DNA of 8,185 nucleotides, taken from contig JAGVSV010000017.1 of NCBI GenBank assembly GCA_019137115.1, forward strand, positions 1-8,185, read 5' to 3'. The notes beneath the pieces were generated by a model. It saw nothing but the letters and a program-made list of their open reading frames with translations. It had not been told where the DNA came from and searched no databases. Both the position numbers and the translations under genes were made by a program. The stretch is from Bacillota bacterium. GTDB taxonomy: Bacteria; Bacillota; Clostridia; Christensenellales; Aristaeellaceae. This document shows, piece by piece, positions 1 to 6,034 of the stretch; within the stretch, counting starts at the first letter, position 1; each line of letters opens with the position of its first letter.

Positions 1-64
1 GCACGCCGCCTGTGCCGTCCACCACCAACCCGCCGCGGATCAGCGTGCGCTGCTGGTCAGGCAA
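1..64 (-). CDS. N-terminal fragment of amidohydrolase, N-acyl-D-amino-acid deacylase-like (partial)
   Basis: Only the first 21 codons lie in the window; the gene continues past base 1. The frame reads MPDQQRTLIRGGLVVDGTGG then V. The pattern (L)IRGG-x-VVDGTG is the usual first beta-strand of D-aminoacylase / N-acyl-D-amino-acid deacylase proteins of the amidohydrolase superfamily, which hydrolyse N-acyl-D-amino acids with zinc. No ATG is available in this frame, so I take a TTG start at 62-64. It overlaps the end of the RidA-family gene by 8 bases, and a GGAGG stands about 12 bases upstream. Genes for RidA-like proteins and D-aminoacylases are often found together, which supports the call. 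The metal-binding residues are outside the window, so another amidohydrolase (for example a dihydroorotase-like protein) cannot be excluded. Both the start and the exact function are uncertain. Confidence 0.55.
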   Translation of the reverse strand, partial: MPDQQRTLIRGGLVVDGTGGV

Positions 65-515
65 TGACGAACACCGCCTCCACCTCCACCGGCAGGTTGC
101 CGGGCAGCACGTTGACCCCGATCGCCGAGCGCGCGGGCAAGCCGATGTCCCCCCCAAACACCTCAGCCAGCAGGCCGCTTGCGCCGTTGGCGACTTCGGG
201 CTGCTGATAGAAATCGTTCTGGCTGGCGACCAGCACCAGGATTTTAGCGGCAGCTTTCACGCGGTTCAGGTCGCCAATCTCGCGCTCCAGCACCGCCAGC
301 AGGTTCAGCGCGCAATTTCGGGCCAGCATTTGCCCTTCCTCCACGGTGAAATCGCGTCCCAGCGTTCCCTTGTACACCTTGTCGCCCATGTTGCAGCCGC
401 AGCCGGACAGGTACGCCCATCCTTCCACGATTTTGCACGGGCTGTACAGGCCGCCTTTGGGCGGCGCGGGCGGCAGCACGATGCCCTTTTCCTTCATCCG
501 GTCATATACGTTCAT
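57..515 (-). CDS. RidA family protein (YjgF/YER057c/UK114), long subfamily
   Basis: This is a cytoplasmic protein of 152 residues. RidA-type enzymes hydrolyse reactive enamine/imine intermediates made by PLP enzymes; other family members have different or unknown roles. The C-terminal signature is clear: LPARSAIGVNVLPG (residues 126-139), with Arg129 matching the substrate-binding arginine of E. coli RidA (Arg105), then PVEVEA (142-147) matching the usual PVEIEA. The N-terminus, with LPPAPPKGGLY and YLSGCGCN, and the length of about 150 rather than 128 residues fit the longer YjgF-like subfamily. The ATG shares an ATGA with the stop of uxaE, and the AAGGAG ribosome binding site lies inside the last codons of uxaE (encoding KKEQA), so translation is probably coupled. 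The family is sure. Deaminase activity is plausible because the arginine is kept. The substrate is unknown, but a deacylase-like gene directly downstream hints at amino-acid catabolism. Confidence 0.92.
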   Translation of the reverse strand: MNVYDRMKEKGIVLPPAPPKGGLYSPCKIVEGWAYLSGCGCNMGDKVYKGTLGRDFTVEEGQMLARNCALNLLAVLEREIGDLNRVKAAAKILVLVASQNDFYQQPEVANGASGLLAEVFGGDIGLPARSAIGVNVLPGNLPVEVEAVFVIA

Positions 516-1888
516 GCTTGCTCCTTTTTATGTGGCACGCCCAGCGTACTAAGGTGGCGTCCGATATGCGCTTTCAACGCATCAGCATACGGGTCCTGCT
601 GGCTGGTAGTCATGTCCGCCCATGCCTTGTACAGCGCATCACGCAGCGCCGGGTTTTTCAGCATGATCCCGTAGGTGATGTGGATGAACTGCCGTGGATC
701 CTCCTGGTCAAACAGGGCGGGCAAGTCCGAATCGGCAAAGTCCGCGATGTCCGGCACGCGCGCCATGTCCAGCTTGACGTGGTAGTACTGCCGCGCTTCA
801 TCCACCCGCGCCAGCGCCCATGCGTGCGCCTGGCGGTACAGCGCGGGGTCGCGGCTGGCGATCAATCGCATGGCTTCCAGCCAGCTGGTGCCCGCGGTTT
901 TCAGGTGGTACCGCCCTTGCGTGTACTTGCCGACCAGCGGAAAAATGCTGAACTTGTCCGACCCGGAATGGATGCTCAGCTTGTAGCCGAAATGCCGCGC
1001 GATGGCGGCGTGCACCGCGATCTCGCGCTCAAACTGGTTGATGTCGCCGATGTAGTCAATGCCTTTCTGGAACTCGCCGCAGAAGCGCGGGGCAACCGTT
1101 GCCATGCGCACGCCCCGGCGCGTCAGCTCGCTGGCGATGAAAAAGTGCTGCACCGGTGTGGTGGGCAGCGCGGTTTCATCAATGGACAGCTCAAAATCCG
1201 CTTTCGCCTTGCCCTCCTCCCAGAAGGTGCGCCACACATGCGCCGCAAATGCCAGCGCCTTGCCATAGATGTTGTTGGCTTCGGACAGCTCCCCTCGGGT
1301 GAAGACAATGCTGTGCCCCTGGTCAAGCGCGAAGGTACGGCCCAGATAACGGTCGGCCATGTCCTGGCTGACGCGGTCCTGTCCGTCGTCCGGCGTGATG
1401 TGATCCGAACAGTCCAGCGTAACCATCGTGAAACCACGGCTCAGCACATCGCGGATGTCCTTCTCCTGCTTCAGGTGATCGCCGTCGGCGCCAAAGCCGT
1501 CTTCATACCCTTCCCGCAGCGTCATGAACGTGCCGGCGTCCAGGATGTCCTGCCAGCCGCGGCCGGTCAGGTTTAGCTCCCGCATGGACTGTTGCACCAG
1601 CACGGGCGTGGCGTCATATCCCCGGATGGCCGCGATATGGCCGGGCGCGGCAATGCCCAGCCTGTCCCCCACGCCAATGGTGCGGTCGCGCGAAAGCACG
1701 GGAATGGGGGCAGTAAACGGGAACTGCGCGCGGAGAAAATCCGCCCATTCCGATGTGAGCGCGTGCGCCGCGCCGTCCACCAGCAGCACATCGCCATTTT
1801 GTGTGCGCGCCATGGACACGGTGTGTTTCCCGTTGGTGTGTTGGCTTTTTGGGTAATGCCACAGGATCGCGTTCTTGTCAGGTGCCAT
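512..1888 (-). CDS. uxaE: Tagaturonate epimerase (tagaturonate/fructuronate epimerase)
   Basis: This is a 458-residue cytoplasmic protein with no signal peptide or membrane segment. UxaE, known from Thermotoga maritima, interconverts D-tagaturonate and D-fructuronate, so galacturonate can enter the fructuronate branch and reach KDG without the tagaturonate reductase and altronate dehydratase steps. Features matching my memory of the family are GFGADGDHLK (131-140), TLDCSDHI (157-164), ELSIDET (233-239), APRFCGEFQKGIDYIGD (266-282) and LSIHSGSDKFSIFP (304-317). The Asp, Glu and His residues in these motifs are likely metal or substrate ligands (inference). Length is near that of the Thermotoga protein. 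The ATG is preceded by a perfect AAGGAGG (1894-1900), five bases upstream, and overlaps the end of the GH4 gene by 11 bases. The upstream alpha-galacturonidase would supply galacturonate, which supports the assignment. UxaC, needed between the two steps, is not in the window. Confidence 0.85.
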   Translation of the reverse strand: MAPDKNAILWHYPKSQHTNGKHTVSMARTQNGDVLLVDGAAHALTSEWADFLRAQFPFTAPIPVLSRDRTIGVGDRLGIAAPGHIAAIRGYDATPVLVQQSMRELNLTGRGWQDILDAGTFMTLREGYEDGFGADGDHLKQEKDIRDVLSRGFTMVTLDCSDHITPDDGQDRVSQDMADRYLGRTFALDQGHSIVFTRGELSEANNIYGKALAFAAHVWRTFWEEGKAKADFELSIDETALPTTPVQHFFIASELTRRGVRMATVAPRFCGEFQKGIDYIGDINQFEREIAVHAAIARHFGYKLSIHSGSDKFSIFPLVGKYTQGRYHLKTAGTSWLEAMRLIASRDPALYRQAHAWALARVDEARQYYHVKLDMARVPDIADFADSDLPALFDQEDPRQFIHITYGIMLKNPALRDALYKAWADMTTSQQDPYADALKAHIGRHLSTLGVPHKKEQA

Positions 1889-3287
1889 GCGTTCCTCCTT
1901 GTCCGGTCATCCAAGTGGGCAGGTATTTCGCGGTGCCGGCAACCATGCGCTCAAACAGCTGCTCGCCGTCTTTTACGTCGACGCGGCTTAACTGCGGGTC
2001 GTTCAAAAACACGTTGCGCACGGTGGTCCGGTCTTCACACAGAACCGCCTTCACCAACGCCTCCTGCCCGAGAACGTGCCTCATGATCAGGGCATCCACG
2101 CCGGCCGGCAGCGGCCCGGCCATCACCGGCGCGATGCCATCCCGGCAGAACAGCGCATTGGTTTCCACAACCGCGCCCATCGGCAGGTTTTCGATCTGCC
2201 CGGCGTTGGGGATGTTCACGTTGGACACCATGTCTCCCAGGCCCAGCAGCGCCTTCATCAGCAGATGGCCTTCCTCGCCGGAGGGCGTGAGCTCCACCGG
2301 CGTTTCACCGCTTAACAGCTTGGCGCGTTTGTCCAGGCGGCGCGACAGATCCTGCTTGCGCCAGGACACGGGGGTCAATCCAAAGCCCCAAAAACGCGCG
2401 GTGTCCGGGTCCTTTAAATACCAGGGCGGCATGAATTCCGCTAGGTGGCGGTCGCCGGCGGCGGCGATCAGGCCATAGCGCTTAAACAGATCGAACTTGA
2501 CCCGGTGGGAGGTGTCAAACGCGTTGTTCATCCAGTTGTCGTCCTTGCCCTTGACAAAGCCGGTGTCATAGTAGGTATCAACAAACTGGCGGTACAGCGG
2601 CAACAAATCCATCGTGCCGTAACTGGCGGAATACAGGAACGTAAAATGGTTGATGCCCGTCACGCCGGTGATGATCTGCTCCCTGGGCACGCCCGGAATG
2701 CCGTGCTGGTCCTCCAGCATGGCGGCCAGCAATTTCTGTGTGCTGAACACCTCATGGCAGCAGCCGAATGCGCGGATTCCGGGATATACCGCGTACAGCG
2801 TGCGCATGCATATCGTCATCGGGTTGGTGTAGTTGATCACCCATGCGTTGGGCGCATAGTCCCGGATGGCTTGGGCAATTTCCACATACATGGGGATGGT
2901 GCGCAGCGCGCGCATGATGCCGCCCGGCCCCACCGTGTCGCCCACGGATTGCCACACGCCCACGCTTTCCGGCTCGTGCACGTCCACCTGCATCTCGTCA
3001 AAGGTGCCCGGCAGGATCGAGATCACAACGAAATCGGCGCCTGTCAGCGCGGTCTTGAGCGTGTCCGCCACCTCATAGCGCCAGGGTGACTTGGCCTCCG
3101 GGTGGTTGGAAATCTTTTCCCCGATCACCGCGTTTTTCCGTGCGGCATCGTCATCAATGTCATACAGGCTGACAACGCCGTTGATCTCTTCATCCGCGGC
3201 CAGATCCTGCATGAACCCCCATGCCCAGCCGCGTGACCCTCCGCCGATGTACGCGATGCGCAGGTCCTTGACCTTCTGGTGCTGCAT
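1878..3287 (-). CDS. lplD: GH4 alpha-galacturonidase (CHEV type), NAD- and metal-dependent
   Basis: The protein has 469 residues. GH4 enzymes use NAD+ and a divalent metal (usually Mn2+) and cleave by transient oxidation at C3 with elimination rather than classical acid hydrolysis. Visible are the Rossmann loop IAYIGGGSRG (11-20), NYTNPM (152-157), CHEV (177-180) and GINHF (211-215); Cys177 and His214 are the expected metal ligands. The four residues after the first Cys track specificity in GH4: CHEV marks alpha-galacturonidases such as Bacillus subtilis LplD, whereas alpha-galactosidases have CHSV. The product would be galacturonate from short alpha-galacturonides. No signal peptide is present, so the enzyme is cytoplasmic and substrate must be imported. 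I chose the ATG at 3285-3287, with AGGGGG seven bases upstream. An ATG 51 bases further up is in frame but lies within the -10 box, so it would not be transcribed. First gene of the unit. Specificity is inferred from the motif and from the downstream uxaE. Confidence 0.87.
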   Translation of the reverse strand: MQHQKVKDLRIAYIGGGSRGWAWGFMQDLAADEEINGVVSLYDIDDDAARKNAVIGEKISNHPEAKSPWRYEVADTLKTALTGADFVVISILPGTFDEMQVDVHEPESVGVWQSVGDTVGPGGIMRALRTIPMYVEIAQAIRDYAPNAWVINYTNPMTICMRTLYAVYPGIRAFGCCHEVFSTQKLLAAMLEDQHGIPGVPREQIITGVTGINHFTFLYSASYGTMDLLPLYRQFVDTYYDTGFVKGKDDNWMNNAFDTSHRVKFDLFKRYGLIAAAGDRHLAEFMPPWYLKDPDTARFWGFGLTPVSWRKQDLSRRLDKRAKLLSGETPVELTPSGEEGHLLMKALLGLGDMVSNVNIPNAGQIENLPMGAVVETNALFCRDGIAPVMAGPLPAGVDALIMRHVLGQEALVKAVLCEDRTTVRNVFLNDPQLSRVDVKDGEQLFERMVAGTAKYLPTWMTGQGGTHGT

Positions 3288-3310
3288 GGTACGTCCCCCT
3301 CTCCATTTGT

Positions 3311-3325
3311 GGGGCGACATGCCCC
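3311..3325 (-). other. Small GC-rich leader hairpin upstream of the GH4 gene
   Basis: On the minus strand GGGGC, a five-base loop and GCCCC form a perfect 5-bp stem inside the predicted leader, about ten bases before the ribosome binding site. It could stabilise the 5' end of the mRNA or bind a regulator. It is short enough to be chance. Confidence 0.25.
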
Positions 3326-3336
3326 TGTTTTGTGCC

Positions 3337-3366
3337 ATTATAGCATATCGGGCGCCGTTTTTTGAA
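3337..3366 (-). promoter_or_regulatory. Promoter of the galacturonide-use unit
   Basis: On the minus strand there is a perfect TATAAT (3337-3342), with TTCAAA (3361-3366, four of six matches to TTGACA) 18 bases upstream. Initiation would fall near base 3330, giving a leader of roughly 43 bases. A GCGCC / GGCGC inverted repeat (3352-3356 and 3367-3371) flanks the -35 and could be part of an operator, but I recognise no known regulator site. The weak -35 would suit a regulated catabolic promoter (inference). Confidence 0.6.
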
Positions 3367-3378
3367 GGCGCGGCGCGG

Positions 3379-3407
3379 TTGTCATCACCTGTGGGCTATG
3401 ATATGAT
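3379..3407 (+). promoter_or_regulatory. Promoter of the argS-dapF-purA unit
   Basis: TTGTCA (3379-3384, five of six matches) is followed after exactly 17 bases by TATGAT (3402-3407, five of six), with the extended TG at 3399-3400. Initiation near 3413-3415 leaves a leader of under 30 bases, too short for a T-box or other riboswitch. The strength of the match suits constitutive expression of essential genes. It is divergent from the minus-strand promoter, with the two -35 elements only 12 bases apart. Confidence 0.72.
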
Positions 3408-3440
3408 GCGCGGTGTTTCCTTAATTGTTGGGAGGTATTG

Positions 3441-5144
3441 ATGGACATGAAGTCCGCCATCGTGGGGCTGATCAACCAGGCGATTGGCGCGGCGTTTCCC
3501 GGTGCAGACGCGCCGGTCACCGACGCCATGCTGGAAGTCCCGCCGGACGCCGCGCTGGGTGACTATGCGTTCCCCTGTTTCCGGTTATCCAAGCAGCTTC
3601 GGATGGCGCCGCCCAAGATCGCACAGGCACTGGCCGAGCGCATCGACGCGCCGGACATCGCCACGGTTACCTGCGTGGGCGGGTACCTGAACTTCTTTTT
3701 CAACCGCCGCAATTTCGCGGAGCATACGCTGGACGCCATCGCCGCGCAGCCCGACCGCTGGGGTTCCTCCCAGGAGGGCGCGGGCCGCACGGTTTGCCTG
3801 GACTATTCCTCGGTCAACATCGCCAAGCGCTTCCATATCGGCCATCTGCCCAGCACGGTCATCGGCAACAGCCTGAAGCGCATCTACGATTTTCTCGGCT
3901 ATACCACGGTGGGCATCAACCACCTGGGCGACTGGGGCACCCAGTTTGGCAAAATGATCGCCGCCTATAAGCACTGGGGCGATGAAGACATGATTGCCTC
4001 CGGCAGCGTGCAGGCGCTGCAGGACCTGTATGTGCGCTTTCACCGTGAAGCCGAGGACGACCCAACCCTTGAGGAGGAGGGCCGCGCGTGGTTCCGCCGC
4101 ATCGAGGAAGGCGACGCGGAGGCAATGCGCATCTTTGAGGCGTTCAAGGACATGACGCTGAAGGATGTGGAACGTGTCTACGACATCCTGGATGTGCGCT
4201 TTGACCACTATACCGGTGAAAGCTTCTACAATGACAAAATGGACCGCGTGGTCAACGAGCTGCGTGACAAGGGACTGCTGACTGAAAGCGAAGGCGCCTG
4301 GGTGGTGGATCTGGAGCCGTACGGCATGCCTCCGTGCCTGATACTGAAGCGCGACGGCGCCACGCTGTACGCGACGCGCGACATCGCCGCCGCTTTGTAC
4401 CGAAAGGAAACGTACGACTTTTCCCGTTCGCTGTACGTGGTCGCCTACCAGCAGGACCTCCATTTCCGGCAGGTGTTCAAAGTGATTGAGCTGATGGGCT
4501 ACCCGTGGGCCAAGGACCTGGTGCATGTGGCGTTTGGCATGGTGTCCTATGAAGGGCAGGCGTTCTCCACCCGCGCGGGCAACGTGCTGTACCTGGATGA
4601 CCTGCTGGCCCGCGCGCAGGAAAAGGCGTTGGACATCATTAGGGAAAAGAGCCCCGACCTGGAGGACAAGAACACCGTGGCCCGCCAGGTGGGCGTTGGG
4701 GCGCTGGTGTTTTCGGCGCTGTACAACAGCCGCATCAAGGACGTGGATTTCTGGTGGGACCGGGCGCTCAACTTCGACGGCGAAACCGGCCCCTATGTGC
4801 AGTACACCCACGCGCGCTGCTGTTCGGTGCTGCGAAAGGCTGACGAGATCAGCGCGACACCTGACCATGAGGCGCTGACCGATGATGAGGCGCAGGCACT
4901 GCTGCGGATGCTGTCACGCTTCCCGGAAGCCGTGCGCGACGCCGCTGCCCGGTATGAGCCCTCCGCCGTGACCCGGGCGGTCACCGAAATCGCCAAAGCG
5001 TACAACAAGTATTACTACGAGCACCGGATCCTGGACGGCGACAATGGACAAACCGCCGCGCGCGTGCTGTTAACCCGCGTCGTGCGCGATGTGATCCGCA
5101 CCGGGCTTGGGCTCATCGGCATTCACGCGCCGGAGCGTATGTAG
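3441..5144 (+). CDS. argS: Arginyl-tRNA synthetase
   Basis: This class I synthetase charges tRNA-Arg with arginine using ATP. The protein has 567 residues, typical for bacterial ArgRS. The N-terminal tRNA-recognition (Add-1) domain spans about residues 1-110, with the usual GDYAFPCFRLSK (40-51) and a GGYLNFF strand (80-86). The catalytic core begins with SSVNIAKRFHIGH (123-135), which contains the HIGH signature (132-135). The KMSKS loop is replaced, as in most ArgRS, by FSTRAGNVLYLDDLL (375-389). The C-terminal DALR-type anticodon-binding domain runs from about 450, starting PYVQYTHARC, and ends with the typical APERM. In the signature, positions usually Pro (AKPFH) and Arg (GHLRST) are Arg and Pro here, a small deviation. 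GGGAGG lies five bases before the chosen ATG; a TTG three bases earlier is too close to it, and an ATG at 3447 is a less likely alternative. First gene of a housekeeping unit. Confidence 0.97.
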   Translation: MDMKSAIVGLINQAIGAAFPGADAPVTDAMLEVPPDAALGDYAFPCFRLSKQLRMAPPKIAQALAERIDAPDIATVTCVGGYLNFFFNRRNFAEHTLDAIAAQPDRWGSSQEGAGRTVCLDYSSVNIAKRFHIGHLPSTVIGNSLKRIYDFLGYTTVGINHLGDWGTQFGKMIAAYKHWGDEDMIASGSVQALQDLYVRFHREAEDDPTLEEEGRAWFRRIEEGDAEAMRIFEAFKDMTLKDVERVYDILDVRFDHYTGESFYNDKMDRVVNELRDKGLLTESEGAWVVDLEPYGMPPCLILKRDGATLYATRDIAAALYRKETYDFSRSLYVVAYQQDLHFRQVFKVIELMGYPWAKDLVHVAFGMVSYEGQAFSTRAGNVLYLDDLLARAQEKALDIIREKSPDLEDKNTVARQVGVGALVFSALYNSRIKDVDFWWDRALNFDGETGPYVQYTHARCCSVLRKADEISATPDHEALTDDEAQALLRMLSRFPEAVRDAAARYEPSAVTRAVTEIAKAYNKYYYEHRILDGDNGQTAARVLLTRVVRDVIRTGLGLIGIHAPERM

Positions 5145-5168
5145 CGCCCACCAACCAAAGGAGCAGGT

Positions 5169-6008
5169 ATGCGATTCACCAAAATGCACGGCATCGGCAA
5201 TGACTATGTGTATATCAACACCTTTGAGGAAGTGGTGGATGACCCGTCCTCCCTTGCAGTGACGATGGCGCGGCAGCATTTTGGCGTGGGCGCGGACGGC
5301 CTGGTGCTGATCGGGCCCTCGGACACGGCGGATTTCTCGATGCGCATGTTCAACAAGGACGGCAGCGAGGGCGAGATGTGCGGCAATGCATCCCGCTGCG
5401 TGGGCAAATATGTGTACGAACGCGGCCTGACTACCAAGACGCATATCACGCTAAGCACACTGGCGGGCATCAAGCAGCTGTGGCTGACGGTGGACAACGG
5501 CGTGGTGACCATGGTGCGCGTGGACATGGGCACGCCGGAATTGACCCCGCGCAACATTCCCGTGGCGCTGCCGGGCGAGGTCATCCTGCGCCATCGCTTG
5601 CAGGTGCTGGGGCAAACGTGGTTTGTCACCGCGGTCAACATGGGCAACCCGCACTGCGTGGTGTTTGTTAGGGACCCGGAGGTGATCGACCTGCCCACCA
5701 TCGGCCCGATGCTGGAAACGCACCCCATCTTCCCCAACCACGCCAATGTGGAATTTGTGCGCGTGGTCAGCCGGGAAGAACTGCGCATGCGCGTGTGGGA
5801 GCGCGGCTCCGGCGAGACGCTGGCCTGCGGCACGGGTGCCTGCGCGGCGCTGGTGGCGGGCGTGCTGTGCGGGCTGACCGACCGTACCGCGAAGGTGCGC
5901 CTGCCCGGGGGCACGCTGGAGGTCACCTGGCAGGCGAGCGACAACCATGTTTATCAGGCGGGTCCCGCCGCTTTTGTTTTTGACGCGCTTTGGCTGGGCG
6001 GGCAATAA
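5169..6008 (+). CDS. dapF: Diaminopimelate epimerase
   Basis: DapF converts LL-diaminopimelate to meso-diaminopimelate, the last step before lysine and the cross-linking residue of DAP-type peptidoglycan. It is a PLP-independent two-cysteine racemase. The protein is 279 residues, a normal length. It starts with the family hallmark MRFTKMHGIGNDY. The two catalytic cysteines are both present and well placed: Cys71 in MCGNASRC and Cys220 in ACGTGAC. GNPHCVVF (159-166) and ERGSGET (211-217) are further conserved substrate-binding stretches. The two domains are pseudo-symmetric, each supplying one cysteine. AAAGGAG lies six bases before the ATG, and the gap from argS is 24 bases with no terminator, so it is co-transcribed with argS. 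No other lysine-pathway genes are in the window. Confidence 0.97.
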   Translation: MRFTKMHGIGNDYVYINTFEEVVDDPSSLAVTMARQHFGVGADGLVLIGPSDTADFSMRMFNKDGSEGEMCGNASRCVGKYVYERGLTTKTHITLSTLAGIKQLWLTVDNGVVTMVRVDMGTPELTPRNIPVALPGEVILRHRLQVLGQTWFVTAVNMGNPHCVVFVRDPEVIDLPTIGPMLETHPIFPNHANVEFVRVVSREELRMRVWERGSGETLACGTGACAALVAGVLCGLTDRTAKVRLPGGTLEVTWQASDNHVYQAGPAAFVFDALWLGGQ

Positions 6009-6034
6009 CGCCCGTCCGTGAAAGGAGCAACACC

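Noticed and set aside
518..1576. Long open frame on the plus strand opposite uxaE
   Set aside because: It is the GC-rich antisense shadow of uxaE: no ribosome binding site and no recognisable domain, while the minus-strand product matches a known family throughout.
3285..3338. A longer GH4 protein starting at the ATG of 3336-3338
   Set aside because: That ATG overlaps the TATAAT box, so it would lie upstream of the transcript start. The ATG at 3285-3287 has its own AGGGGG at normal spacing, and homology begins just after it.
3413..3440. A T-box or other amino-acid-sensing leader before argS
   Set aside because: The predicted leader is under 30 bases, with no room for a T-box specifier stem, and no antiterminator/terminator pair is present.
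3585..4868. 427-codon open frame on the minus strand opposite argS
   Set aside because: It is the antisense shadow of a clearly functional argS. The composition is rich in His, Val, Ala and Gln, as is typical of such shadows, and no start signal is present.
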